In this document: in pieces, positions 39,475 to 47,890 of the stretch
How the letters are laid out: each line of letters opens with the position of its first letter
How positions within the stretch are numbered: position 1 is the stretch's first letter
Notes under the pieces: model-generated
Seen by the model: the letters and a program-made list of their open reading frames with translations, nothing else
What the model was told of the DNA's origin: nothing
Databases searched by the model: none
Translations under genes and position numbers: made by a program
NCBI GenBank assembly: GCA_964626965.1
Contig: CAZVHB010000002.1
Span: 33,024-97,023, forward strand
Length of the DNA: 64,000 nucleotides
Source of the DNA: CAZEPT01 sp964626965
GTDB lineage: Bacteria; Patescibacteriota; Minisyncoccia; Phycocordibacterales; UBA9973
Reading direction: 5' to 3'

Positions 39475-39717
39475 ATGGAACACGACGAAGAACAAGATGA
39501 TGCAGTCATCACAAAAGACAGCAATGGGACTATTCTCTCAAATGGAGATAGTGTTATTGTTATTAAAGATCTCAAAGTAAAAGGAAGTTCTCTGGTTCTC
39601 AAACAAGGAACAAAGATACACAAAATCCGTCTGACTGACGATGAAGACCTGATCGAATGCAATACTGATATTGCAAAAGGGTTGGTTTTACGGACAGAGT
39701 TTTTGAGGAAAGCGTAA
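39475..39717 (+). CDS. PhnA-domain protein (YjdM-like)
   Basis: 80 residues matching the C-terminal PhnA domain: VITKDSNGTILSNGDSVIVI, KDLKVKGSSLVLKQGTK, IRLTDDEDLIECN. The N-terminal zinc ribbon found in longer family members is missing. Despite the name, the family has no proven role in phosphonate use; the domain is an SH3-like barrel. Confidence 0.85.
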   Translation: MEHDEEQDDAVITKDSNGTILSNGDSVIVIKDLKVKGSSLVLKQGTKIHKIRLTDDEDLIECNTDIAKGLVLRTEFLRKA

Positions 39718-39730
39718 ATACATAAAAAAG

Positions 39731-39763
39731 AAAAATGGGGCGCCCGAAGGGCGCCCCATTTTT
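39731..39763 (+). terminator. Intrinsic terminator
   Basis: AAAAATGGGGCGCCC-GAA-GGGCGCCCCATTTTT, a 15-bp stem. Confidence 0.92.
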
Positions 39764-39801
39764 ATACCGATAGAAAAACTAACTTCTGATTTTTAGCTTC
39801 T

Positions 39802-40050
39802 CTATTTTGCTTCACATGAACAAGGTTTGGTACCACATGTATTGCAGTGTCCGCAATTCCCTGTGCCACACATACCTTTCATTCCACAAGAACCACAGAG
39901 TTTCATATCTTCTCTTTTGATTCTCTTCCAAAGCCACATACCGAGTAGTATAAGGTCAATGAGAACGACAATCATCACGAGTGAGCAGAGAAAACTACTT
40001 CCTCCTCCCATATGAGCGTACCCATAGCCATTACCATACAATCCCATCAT
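39802..40050 (-). CDS. Small membrane protein with cysteine-rich tail
   Basis: 82 residues: a Gly/Tyr-rich N-terminus (GLYGNGYGYAHMGGG), one membrane helix (about 22-42), and a tail with nine cysteines in CGSCGMKGMCGTGNCGHCNTC and CSC spacing (cited in part). It could bind metal. Family unknown. A TATAAA box ends 6 nt before the ATG. Confidence 0.55.
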   Translation of the reverse strand: MMGLYGNGYGYAHMGGGSSFLCSLVMIVVLIDLILLGMWLWKRIKREDMKLCGSCGMKGMCGTGNCGHCNTCGTKPCSCEAK

Positions 40051-40120
40051 ATTATTTTTATATTAAAACTAATAAACGACCTGTGTAACCCTAGTATATC
40101 ATGCGATAAAAAGAAATACA

Positions 40121-40675
40121 TTAAAACGACATTTTTTTCATCTCACGCCGAATGTGTACATAACTCGGGATTACTTTCGCAACTAAATCCCAAAATTTTT
40201 TTGAATGATTAAACTCAGTCAAATGACAGAGTTCATGAACAATCACATAGTCCATCATCTCTTGTGGGAGAAATGCGACCTTGTAATTAAAATTGAGATT
40301 TCCTTTAGTCGAGCAACTTCCCCACCGTGTCTTTTGATTTCTGACAGTGATATCTTTGTATACAAATCCGTACAGTGTATTTATTTCCGGAACACGTTTT
40401 TCTAAAATAGCACGCGCTTGTTCTTTGAGTTTTGTGTATTCACCCCTATCCCCACCGAGAGTCAGTCGCTTCGGCAGACCTTGAGCAATACGATCTATTT
40501 CTTTCTGTTGGAACAATGCTTTGCGTTCTTCTATCCAGCTTTCTTTCGCTCTCACAAACTGTTTTGCGAGGAGTGTCGGCATTCTGTACGGTACAGTCAC
40601 CACAACACGCCCATCAGGATGGACGATAATCCGCATACTTTTTGAACGTCTGTTTTTCTTGAGCGTGTACTCCAT
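40121..40675 (-). CDS. YgjP/SprT-like zinc metallopeptidase (M48-type, DUF45)
   Basis: 184 residues. VIVHELCHLTEFNHSKKFW contains the HExxH zinc motif (HELCH) with the downstream His; RNQKTRWGSCSTKGNLNFNY is the typical YgjP signature. Members are soluble putative proteases of unknown substrate. A TAGATT box preceded by TGT lies 6 nt before the ATG. Confidence 0.9.
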   Translation of the reverse strand: MEYTLKKNRRSKSMRIIVHPDGRVVVTVPYRMPTLLAKQFVRAKESWIEERKALFQQKEIDRIAQGLPKRLTLGGDRGEYTKLKEQARAILEKRVPEINTLYGFVYKDITVRNQKTRWGSCSTKGNLNFNYKVAFLPQEMMDYVIVHELCHLTEFNHSKKFWDLVAKVIPSYVHIRREMKKMSF

Positions 40676-40686
40676 GTATTCAATCT

Positions 40687-40728
40687 AACACGGCCGGCAT
40701 TTTTTAGAAAAAAAATACCGGCCGTGTT
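40687..40728. terminator. Terminator after the cupin gene
   Basis: AACACGGCCGG and CCGGCCGTGTT pair, with an A/T-rich inner stem. Confidence 0.85.
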
Positions 40729-40742
40729 CATATTTCATTTTT

Positions 40743-41141
40743 TTACTCTGTTGTTACACCATCAAAATCTTCTCCATTTTGCTCTGCCTCTTCTTTAGTT
40801 GCACGAACAATACCATCTTTGTGGTGTGCTGGCGCATAGAGTGTGTACAGTTTGAGATATTCAGTCTCTGAAGTATTCGTGATATTGTGTTTTGCACCTA
40901 CTGGTACCACAAGAGCATCTCCATCACGAAGGATATATTCATGCCCATCAATAACACACAACCCCTCCCCTTTTTCAATACGAAAAAACTGGTCATTTTC
41001 AGTGTGTATTTCTAGTCCGATTTCTTCCTTAGGTTTCAAACTCATCAAAACAAGCTGGCTATGTTTACTAGTATAGAGTACTTTTCTAAAATTATTATTT
41101 TCAACCGTATCTTTTTCTATATTTGTGTGAAATCCTTTCAT
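40743..41141 (-). CDS. Cupin-domain protein, mannose-6-phosphate isomerase-like
   Basis: 132 residues from the ATG at 41141. EIGLEIHTENDQFFRIEKGE and ILRDGDALVVPVGAKHNITN are the two cupin motifs, with the metal-binding His/Glu residues mostly kept. Small cupins of this type are often annotated as sugar isomerases or sensors, but the function is not predictable. Confidence 0.8.
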   Translation of the reverse strand: MKGFHTNIEKDTVENNNFRKVLYTSKHSQLVLMSLKPKEEIGLEIHTENDQFFRIEKGEGLCVIDGHEYILRDGDALVVPVGAKHNITNTSETEYLKLYTLYAPAHHKDGIVRATKEEAEQNGEDFDGVTTE

Positions 41142-41147
41142 ACATAC

Positions 41148-41156
41148 AGTATACCA
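41148..41156 (-). promoter_or_regulatory. Extended -10 promoter, leaderless cupin transcript
   Basis: TGG-TATACT ends 6 nt before the ATG at 41141. Confidence 0.65.
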
Positions 41157-41176
41157 CATAAACACACCTGTAAGAA

Positions 41177-41419
41177 TCAGCTCGCAATCAAATCTAATTT
41201 TTGAGCTCGAGTCATTTTTTTTATTCGGGCTTCTTCTTTTGACGCAAGTGAACGGTCTTTGAATTTCTTCGAATAGACAAGCACCACCGGTCTACGAGCA
41301 TGCGTATACTTGGCGCCGAGATTGGTACTATTGTGCTCTACGACTCTTCGGTCTACATCTGTCGTGATACCGGCATAGAGCGTCTTATCTTTACACTTGA
41401 GAATATATACGTAATACAT
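41177..41419 (-). CDS. GIY-YIG nuclease-domain protein (UPF0213 type)
   Basis: 80 residues: YYVYILKCKDKTLYAGITTD contains the GIY-YIG pair in the form VYI and YAG, followed by DVDRRVVEHN, GAKYTHARRPVVLVYSKKF and KEEARIKKM. Small stand-alone members are thought to act in DNA repair or as nucleases. The ATG overlaps the stop of the VF530 gene by one base (TAATG). Confidence 0.9.
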   Translation of the reverse strand: MYYVYILKCKDKTLYAGITTDVDRRVVEHNSTNLGAKYTHARRPVVLVYSKKFKDRSLASKEEARIKKMTRAQKLDLIAS

Positions 41420-41649
41420 TAGAGGTTCCCTTTTCTTTCTAAATAGAGATAGAGTCCTTCGACTTTCTCGCGAGCCCACGGTGTTTTGCGCAAGAATTTC
41501 AAGCTCGACTTAATACTCGGATCATTCTGAAAACAGTTGATATCTATTTTCTCGCCGAGTTTTTCCCACCCAAGATGCTCAACCAAACCCGAGAGGATCA
41601 TCTCGAGCGTCTTACCGTGTAGTGGGTTGTTCTGTTGATTTTCTACCAT
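41419..41649 (-). CDS. VF530 family DNA-binding protein (DUF2132)
   Basis: 76 residues with the full VF530 signature: NNPLHGKTLEMILSGLVEHL, GWEKLGEKIDINCF, DPSIKSSLKFLRKTPWARE. The family is a small alpha-helical fold of unknown role. It is translationally coupled to the GIY-YIG gene. Confidence 0.9.
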   Translation of the reverse strand: MVENQQNNPLHGKTLEMILSGLVEHLGWEKLGEKIDINCFQNDPSIKSSLKFLRKTPWAREKVEGLYLYLERKGNL

Positions 41650-41655
41650 GAGGTT

Positions 41656-41664
41656 AGTATACCA
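41656..41664 (-). promoter_or_regulatory. Extended -10 promoter, leaderless VF530/GIY-YIG transcript
   Basis: TGG-TATACT ends 6 nt before the ATG at 41649. Confidence 0.65.
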
Positions 41665-41667
41665 GAA

Positions 41668-42378
41668 TTACTTTTTTGCGATATTTTCAAGGATGATAGT
41701 AGCACCTTCTAATCTATAGCTAAATGTTGCGCTTCCAGCTATGTGTCCATCTTCGTATGACATCGTGCCTGTTTTTAGGCTTGAATCAACAACGACACTC
41801 GTCACGTACCAGGTACCACCGAGCACTGCGTCTTCAGGTGCGAGTGTGGCGATATTTTCTCGGATATATGTTTCTACAACAATTTGATCGTTTGGAACAA
41901 CGTGATTATTTTTTTCTATCAAAACTGCCTTGGCAAATGGTGTCGAAAACGCTTTGCACCAGATCCAGACTTCTTGTATATCATTTGAATTCATTCCTGC
42001 CGGCAATTCATAATTTTGAGAACCCATAGTACCCTTCAATTTCGCGAGTTCACTCCCCTTAGTGTATACGCCGTTTTTACCTAGTCCCACATACAAGTCC
42101 GGTCCATTCTGGACAACAAAATCATCTTCAAGACGAATGTACCTTTTTCCGTCACTCTCTATTACACTTGCTGTACCTGAGCCTGTATGAATCTTGTCAA
42201 AACCAGTAAATGTACCTTGTTTCAAGGTAACCACTTTATTTGTTTCTTCAGTTGATGACATCTCTGTCATATTTGGTAGTGCCTCATTTACTTGTGTTGT
42301 CCTCCAAAATGGTGAAATAAGCCAGTAACCGATACCTAAAATCACAAGGATCACGAGGGTGAGTATATATTTTTTCAT
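41668..42378 (-). CDS. Membrane-anchored DM13-domain protein
   Basis: 236 residues: an N-terminal helix (about 4-22), a linker, then a DM13 domain (about 50-155: GTFTGFDKIHTGSGTASVIE, RLEDDFVVQNGPDLYVGLGK, LKGTMGSQNYELP, VWIWCKAFSTPFAKAVL). DM13 domains are proposed to take part in electron transfer through a redox cysteine; the Cys in WIWCKAF is kept. The last 60 residues resemble a shortened META-type domain. Probably displayed outside the membrane. Confidence 0.85.
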   Translation of the reverse strand: MKKYILTLVILVILGIGYWLISPFWRTTQVNEALPNMTEMSSTEETNKVVTLKQGTFTGFDKIHTGSGTASVIESDGKRYIRLEDDFVVQNGPDLYVGLGKNGVYTKGSELAKLKGTMGSQNYELPAGMNSNDIQEVWIWCKAFSTPFAKAVLIEKNNHVVPNDQIVVETYIRENIATLAPEDAVLGGTWYVTSVVVDSSLKTGTMSYEDGHIAGSATFSYRLEGATIILENIAKK

Positions 42379-42384
42379 ATACTC

Positions 42385-42393
42385 ATTCTACCA
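42385..42393 (-). promoter_or_regulatory. Extended -10 promoter, leaderless DM13 transcript
   Basis: TGG-TAGAAT ends 6 nt before the ATG at 42378. Confidence 0.6.
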
Positions 42394-42405
42394 CATACGT
42401 ACTTA

Positions 42406-42442
42406 GAACCCACTAGCTAGGACTGTCCTAGCTAGTGGGTTC
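42406..42442. repeat. REP-like palindrome at the 3' end of the transposase gene
   Basis: GAACCCACTAGCTAGGAC-T-GTCCTAGCTAGTGGGTTC, perfect 18-bp arms. It contains the transposase stop codon. The core CTAGCTAGGAC-N-GTCCTAGCTAG is shared with the copy at the 5' end. Confidence 0.9.
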
Positions 42443-43114
42443 CTCCTTAATAAAGAAACCGTCCACAAAATCCTTGAACGAATCAGCATTTTTAAAATAG
42501 TCGGGAAAATTATTTTTAGCTAAAATTTGATTCTCTACTCTATCGATATCAATACCAACATAATCCTGATAACTTGAGTATCTGTATGATTCCAAAAAAT
42601 TTCTCATATCTTTTGATGATTTTGTAATCCCTTCTTCCCAACCAGAAAATTGTATATCGAGAGGATTTAAATGAATATATGCAAATAGTTTTATTAAATA
42701 ATTATCATCTGTCTTAATACATTTTGATTTAAATGGTCCCCCAAAAAGTGCTCCTTGTCTTTGATATTTAATATTAAAAAACATTGAGTATCCAGTACCG
42801 AGCTTTCTCATGAATTTTGTGATACCACCATCGACTTCCTGCCGAACAAGTAAATGGAAATGATTGGTCATCAAACACCATGCACCCACTGACACTAACG
42901 GTTTACCTTTTTCCATCACCATAATCTCTGGATACGTTTTATGAAGAATATTCGTTAAATTATCAATTTTTAATACATCCTCATTGTTTGCGATATACAG
43001 AAGCATCATGAATCTTTCATAATCTCTTTGTAATTTAAAAATATTTCTTTTATCGATTCCTCTATTCCAAAGATGATAGTATTCGCCGGTAATAAATGGA
43101 TCTTGTCTTAACAT
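42428..43114 (-). mobile_element. REP-associated tyrosine transposase (RAYT, IS200-like Y1 family)
   Basis: 228 residues. The HUH pair is in CLMTNHFHLLVRQ, the catalytic tyrosine in KLGTGYSMFFNIKY, followed by RQGALFGGPFKSKC and the C-terminal YRYSSYQDYVG, the standard RAYT layout. These single-copy enzymes cut and join single-stranded DNA at REP palindromes and are thought to have spread them. The gene is flanked by two palindromes with the same core and has a TATAAT box 6 nt before its ATG. Confidence 0.93.
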
Positions 43115-43120
43115 ATCTGT

Positions 43121-43126
43121 ATTATA
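43121..43126 (-). promoter_or_regulatory. -10 promoter, leaderless RAYT transcript
   Basis: TATAAT ends 6 nt before the ATG at 43114. Confidence 0.6.
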
Positions 43127-43130
43127 CTCT

Positions 43131-43155
43131 ACTAGCTAGGACAGTCCTAGCTAGT
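43131..43155. repeat. REP-like palindrome at the 5' side of the transposase gene
   Basis: ACTAGCTAGGAC-A-GTCCTAGCTAGT, perfect 12-bp arms. It also contains the stop codon of the LapA-like gene. A half copy (CACTAGCTAGT) lies near 43522. Confidence 0.9.
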
Positions 43156-43426
43156 CCTGTGCGAGTTCAGCTTTATTACTGTCGAGCTCTTTTCGGAGTG
43201 CATGGTTATTATTATTCAATCTTGATTCTGTCATCATACCTTTAAAAAATGCAGAGGCAGACAACAACAAACTAATCAAAATACCCGCAAGTACTGACGC
43301 AACCACAATAAATCCAATTGACCCTTGAAAACTCCATCCCAAAAACGTGACCATAACCGGTGCCCCATTTTGCAATGCAAACACCACAACTGCTCCCCCC
43401 ATTAAAATTCCAATTATAAATGACAT
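43151..43426 (-). CDS. LapA-domain (DUF1049) membrane protein
   Basis: 91 residues with two membrane helices (about 3-20 and 36-58) and the DUF1049 pattern: AVVVFALQNGAPVMVTFLGW followed by IGFIVVASVLAGILISLLL, then a coiled tail. In proteobacteria LapA works in lipopolysaccharide assembly control, which does not apply here; the role is unknown. Its C-terminus runs into the REP palindrome, which supplies the stop, so the tail may have been changed by the insertion. Confidence 0.8.
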   Translation of the reverse strand: MSFIIGILMGGAVVVFALQNGAPVMVTFLGWSFQGSIGFIVVASVLAGILISLLLSASAFFKGMMTESRLNNNNHALRKELDSNKAELAQD

Positions 43427-43537
43427 ATACTGTTCTCGTTTACCTGATAACTCCGTCGCGCCGCTTGTCTATAGTATAGCAAGAAAAGAGGGATTTACTC
43501 CCGAATTAAACTTTATTCATCACTAGCTAGTTCATAA

Positions 43538-44809
43538 TTACATAAAATTAATTAATGATTTTCCAAGTTTTTCAATTACACCAACAACCAAAGCATTACC
43601 CATAATAAAGGCTCTTTTTACATCTGGAGTAAGTTTACCGTTCTTCATCATTTTAGTATGATTATCAGGAAACATATTTAAACGCTCTAACTCAACAGGT
43701 GTGAGCCTACGTAATTTACCTGATTTAGTTTTTATCACATGCTTAAAACGAGAAGGAGAACTTCCGCCTTCACCTGTTACGATTGTTCTGGATGGCTTAT
43801 CCAAAGAGTCAGGAAAGACCATAGGTCCTTCTGCGTAACTATACTCGAAACCATCTTTCGATTTCCTTTCCTCTTTTTTACCTCCTTTCAAATATTCCCA
43901 TCTCTTCTTATCTAACTCTTTTATAAAATATTCTTCTGGTATTTTAGCCTCATCATGAATAATTAAATCTTTAAGTAACGTAGTTTTACCTTTGAAATCA
44001 GGGATGGTTTTTATTGTATAAATATTCCGGTTAATCATGACACCAGAGATTTCAAAAGGACTTTTTGATGGTTTATCAATTGAAAAATTTTCAGATATCT
44101 TTTCCAGAGTACCTTCAATTTTAAATTTGTTTAATATCGTACTTTCTTTCTTAACAGGAAAAGCTTTAGAAATCACTCCATCTTTATATATCCAATTTTT
44201 CACATCTTCTTCTTTCTTAAGTAAATTAAAAACTCGAGTACCTTTTTTGTATCCCATTATAAAAACCCTACGTCTTCTTTGAGGAAATCCATAATCAGCA
44301 GCGTTAACAACCCGCCATTCGACGATATATCCTAAATCAGAAAGTGAAGCTAATATAACAGCAAAATCTCTACCCCTTTGTGCTGATGGAGATTTTAATA
44401 AACGATCAACATTTTCAAGCATCAAAAACGCTGGAGCATTTTTACCTTTTTTATTTAAAATATTATAGATAGACCACCACAGAACACCTTTCTTACCATA
44501 AATACCTTTAGCTTGATTTGCTGTTCTTGCGACGGAATAATCCTGACAAGGAAATCCACCTACGAGTAAATCATGGTTGGGTATTTGTTTAAAGTTTTTC
44601 TCTATTACTTCTTGAATATCTTCGCAAGAATGACCATTCTCTCCGAAACATAATTTATATATTTCGGAAGCATGTTGGGTCGTCGCACCAGGCTCCCATT
44701 GACTGTTCCAAACAGTCTCATATTTAATATCTTTATTACTTGCATTGTCTAATCCAATTCTAAATCCTCCAACACCTGCAAATAATTCTACAACTTTAAC
44801 TTTTTTCAT
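43538..44809 (-). CDS. C5-cytosine DNA methyltransferase, probably GATC-specific
   Basis: 423 residues with motif I ELFAGVGGFRIGLD, motif IV GGFPCQDYSVA (catalytic Cys), motif VI LENVDRL, motif VIII QRRRRVFIMGY and motifs IX-X (GNALVVGVIEKLGKSL). The target-recognition region lies between VIII and IX (about 190-350). Next to a Sau3AI-like nuclease it should methylate C in GATC and protect the host; the target is inferred from the partner. It has its own leaderless-type promoter, useful for making the methylase before the nuclease. It is the last gene of the operon. Confidence 0.93.
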   Translation of the reverse strand: MKKVKVVELFAGVGGFRIGLDNASNKDIKYETVWNSQWEPGATTQHASEIYKLCFGENGHSCEDIQEVIEKNFKQIPNHDLLVGGFPCQDYSVARTANQAKGIYGKKGVLWWSIYNILNKKGKNAPAFLMLENVDRLLKSPSAQRGRDFAVILASLSDLGYIVEWRVVNAADYGFPQRRRRVFIMGYKKGTRVFNLLKKEEDVKNWIYKDGVISKAFPVKKESTILNKFKIEGTLEKISENFSIDKPSKSPFEISGVMINRNIYTIKTIPDFKGKTTLLKDLIIHDEAKIPEEYFIKELDKKRWEYLKGGKKEERKSKDGFEYSYAEGPMVFPDSLDKPSRTIVTGEGGSSPSRFKHVIKTKSGKLRRLTPVELERLNMFPDNHTKMMKNGKLTPDVKRAFIMGNALVVGVIEKLGKSLINFM

Positions 44810-44815
44810 ATAAAC

Positions 44816-44824
44816 ATTCTATCA
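44816..44824 (-). promoter_or_regulatory. Extended -10 promoter within the operon, for the methyltransferase
   Basis: TGA-TAGAAT ends 6 nt before the ATG at 44809. Confidence 0.6.
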
Positions 44825-44840
44825 GATTCACATAGATTGA

Positions 44841-46295
44841 TCAAGCTTGATCTTTTTCTATAACGTGTTGTATATATTCTGCATTTAGCCAAAAACAATG
44901 CTTTGTGTACTCTTTTGAATTTGTAAGCTGGTCAGGAACCGGAAGAGTATCTACATCCTTACTATTCGCTCCATGTGGTCTTACGTGAGCAATACCATTA
45001 AAATTAACACCGGGAAAATAAGTAATTCTCTTTTCTTTACCATTTTTTTGATGTTTTATTTCTTTAATAATTTTTCCTTCACTAATTAAATTCACTGTCA
45101 CCTCCCACATAGTCCTCACCTTATCGATATCATTCATTGGAAAATTCCAAAACATTACTTTTTTCAAAATAATATCAGTATTATCTTTTTGTTTCTGAAA
45201 TACTACAAACAAGAATTTTTTTGTTTCAAGTTGCAGGTGAAAATCAGTCATAGTTTCACTTTCTTCATCGTACCAAAGTTCATTAACTATATCTTTATAC
45301 TTAAAAGCCGGAAAAGATATTGATTCTTTTAACTTACCATCATGTTCTAAGGTGATAACTTTAAGAGTTACATTTGCTTTTTCCAACTCGGCAATATTGT
45401 CTGAATTAATATCAAGAATTCTATTTACAATTAACCTTTTATAACTTTTTGAGGTTGCACCTAAATCAGACTTAAGAGCAGTAAGTATTTCTTTATCAGT
45501 TTTCCCAATAAAAAGAGAAAATTTATTTTTTATTGCATTTTCTATTGTTTCAATTCTTCTTTCTTTTTTAAATATAGAATCTGCATTTATTTTTTCACCA
45601 AGCAGTTTTGTCTGAACAAGATAATTAATATACTGCTGTTTAAAAGAAAAAGCTCGAGGTTTTGCAGGTGTACGGCTCATTGGTTGATCTCTTACAACAC
45701 GACTATTTGCTGCCTTAGTACAAGCACCTAAATAATAAGTATCTCCTTCAGACAAAAGATGAGCTTCTCCTCTTTTAATTTTCTCTACTATATACTCCCA
45801 GTCTCTCTGAATTTGAAAAACATCTTCATCAGACAAGTCATTTAATAAATCGAGCAAATAAATATACTTAAATTCATAATCTATAATGTTTTGATTTTGA
45901 ATCCATAAATAAAACATCAGAAGAATAACTTTGTTCTTCTTAAGAAATGAACTTGTTTCCCACTCCTCTCTTGCAATTTCATCATAATTAATCATTGAAA
46001 ATACGAGTCTTTCTTTTGAAGAATATGTATTTTTTTTATGTTTTTTAAGTGGTGTTGCTTTTAATTCTACTCCAGCAATATTGAAATCAGCCTGACTTAA
46101 ACCATCTGGTTTTTTACCAAATACATACCATTCAATCAACTCTCCTAAATATCCTTTTCTCTTATTTTTATATTCTTGAATTTTCCTCTCAATTTCTTCT
46201 ATTTCATTAGACGGTATGACTTCACGCAAAGATTTATCAAGTATAATTCTTGATTGTTCTAAAACTTCTTCTTTTGTTTGATATACTTTATTCAT
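44841..46295 (-). CDS. Sau3AI/MutH-type restriction endonuclease
   Basis: 484 residues, almost the length of Sau3AI. The MutH-like catalytic core is RKGYLGELIEWYVFG (E52), then SQADFNIAGVELKATPLKK with D70, E77 and K79, the D-x6-E-x-K pattern of the family. The C-terminal half (about 240-484) is a second, probably inactive MutH-like domain that in Sau3AI acts as an allosteric DNA-binding module. The predicted site is GATC. It lies 8 nt after the helicase gene and 31 nt before the methyltransferase gene. Confidence 0.9.
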   Translation of the reverse strand: MNKVYQTKEEVLEQSRIILDKSLREVIPSNEIEEIERKIQEYKNKRKGYLGELIEWYVFGKKPDGLSQADFNIAGVELKATPLKKHKKNTYSSKERLVFSMINYDEIAREEWETSSFLKKNKVILLMFYLWIQNQNIIDYEFKYIYLLDLLNDLSDEDVFQIQRDWEYIVEKIKRGEAHLLSEGDTYYLGACTKAANSRVVRDQPMSRTPAKPRAFSFKQQYINYLVQTKLLGEKINADSIFKKERRIETIENAIKNKFSLFIGKTDKEILTALKSDLGATSKSYKRLIVNRILDINSDNIAELEKANVTLKVITLEHDGKLKESISFPAFKYKDIVNELWYDEESETMTDFHLQLETKKFLFVVFQKQKDNTDIILKKVMFWNFPMNDIDKVRTMWEVTVNLISEGKIIKEIKHQKNGKEKRITYFPGVNFNGIAHVRPHGANSKDVDTLPVPDQLTNSKEYTKHCFWLNAEYIQHVIEKDQA

Positions 46296-46303
46296 TACAA
46301 ATA

Positions 46304-47887
46304 TTATGACACCACTTCTTCTTTTAAATCAACTGAGTCTAAGCACTTTATAAAACCAGAGACTGTTTTATTAATTGTATTAATAAAGTAAATTCTCTTT
46401 TTTGCTCTCGTTAGGGCAACCAGCATTTGATAAATTTCGCTGTCTGCAGGGGTGGCCTTGGAAGGAAATTTACCTTCATCAAAACCAATGACAAAAACAA
46501 CATCAGCTCCTAGCCCCTTTGAATTAAGAATATTGCATACTGTTATATTCAAATTACCCAATGGTCTTTGTAAATTCACATTTTTGCCTCTTGTTTCTTG
46601 GACTAAAATACTCTTTCGCATGTCCTTATCTAAGATAGGAGCTTCTTCAATATCATCTTGAAGCATTTTCATATTTGCCTCAGTGATAAGTTTAATTTTT
46701 GACGGGGTCTCATGAATAATAGTATTCATTGTTTTTGAGTTTTGTAGGTGCCTATCTTTTAGAGTCTGAACTGTTGGGTTTCCTAATATTCTCCAACCCA
46801 ACAAAGACTCCTTGTCTTTGTGTAGCATTTTATATGCTTCAACAATGTTTTGTTTTGTTGGTATAAAATCTCCTCCTTTGCTGTAATCTACATTTTTGAA
46901 ACCATAACTGCTTAGTTGTTTTGCTGTATTTTCCAAAATTGCTTTACAGGACTTTCCTTCACCAATAATTAAAACATCTTTTATCTTTTGATTTTTAATA
47001 ATTTCCTCCAATTCTTTTTTGACTTTATATGCAATCATTCCACTAGGACAGCTTTTTATTAAATGTATTTTAGGATTTAATTTTGAGTCTTTATCTTTGT
47101 CTGGTGTGTAGCAAATATATTCTTTTTGAATTCTATTTTTTGCAGGCTCGTTAAGATTAAATTTTTTCACAATAGCATGGAAGTATTTAATAATAACCTC
47201 TGTACAACGAGAGCAATAACGAAGCGTATGACTTTCAAAGTCTTTATTGTCTACATGGTGTTTATTCCTTATATAGTCAGGAGAAGAACCCTTAAACCCA
47301 TATAAGGCTTGATCATCATCTCCCACAATGACGACTTCGTTATTTTTACAAAGTAAATCAACGAAATCAGCCTCTACTTCATTGAAATCTTGAAATTCGT
47401 CTATGAGAATTAAGTCATGTTTTGGTATCTTGTTATTATCTTTTTTACACATTTGGACAGCATAGTAAACGACATCAGCGTTTCCTACTGCTTTATAATA
47501 AATAGACTTCTTTTTATAGTTTTTGTCTCCAATCTTGTAGCCCTTAATTCCCTCGTTTTCTAAATCTTCCCTAATTATGTCATGTATATCTGGGTAGTAT
47601 TCCCACTCTTTCATATTTGCTAAGAAAAATTTTCTGGCAAATCCGTGCATTGTCATGGTTGTAGCAAGACCACAAAGATCATCTGCTAAGGCATCTCCCA
47701 GTTTTCCTATAAAAGTAATGGCTATAAAATCATCCTTCCCTTCATTTTTCTTTTCTTCTATTAGTTGTTGGAAAAGATGACTTTTACCTGTTCCAGGTCC
47801 AGCAACAACTACCTTACGAGGATGTTTTGAAGATTTTATTTTATATACATCATCTTCTCTTTCTTTTTTATAATTAAGTACAGTCAT
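46304..47887 (-). CDS. UvrD-like superfamily 1 helicase, short form
   Basis: 527 residues. The P-loop is VVAGPGTGKSHLFQQLI; LILIDEFQDFNEVE is Walker B; VIVGDDDQALYGFKG is motif III; RYCSRCTEVI and LVALTRAKKRIYFI (motif VI) complete the set. It is about 200 residues shorter than UvrD/PcrA, so the 1B/2B insertions are reduced. A helicase between radC and a Sau3AI-type pair is not part of the standard system; it may help degrade cut DNA or act in repair. Translation follows radC closely (3-nt gap). Confidence 0.9.
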   Translation of the reverse strand: MTVLNYKKEREDDVYKIKSSKHPRKVVVAGPGTGKSHLFQQLIEEKKNEGKDDFIAITFIGKLGDALADDLCGLATTMTMHGFARKFFLANMKEWEYYPDIHDIIREDLENEGIKGYKIGDKNYKKKSIYYKAVGNADVVYYAVQMCKKDNNKIPKHDLILIDEFQDFNEVEADFVDLLCKNNEVVIVGDDDQALYGFKGSSPDYIRNKHHVDNKDFESHTLRYCSRCTEVIIKYFHAIVKKFNLNEPAKNRIQKEYICYTPDKDKDSKLNPKIHLIKSCPSGMIAYKVKKELEEIIKNQKIKDVLIIGEGKSCKAILENTAKQLSSYGFKNVDYSKGGDFIPTKQNIVEAYKMLHKDKESLLGWRILGNPTVQTLKDRHLQNSKTMNTIIHETPSKIKLITEANMKMLQDDIEEAPILDKDMRKSILVQETRGKNVNLQRPLGNLNITVCNILNSKGLGADVVFVIGFDEGKFPSKATPADSEIYQMLVALTRAKKRIYFINTINKTVSGFIKCLDSVDLKEEVVS

Positions 47888-47890
47888 AAC

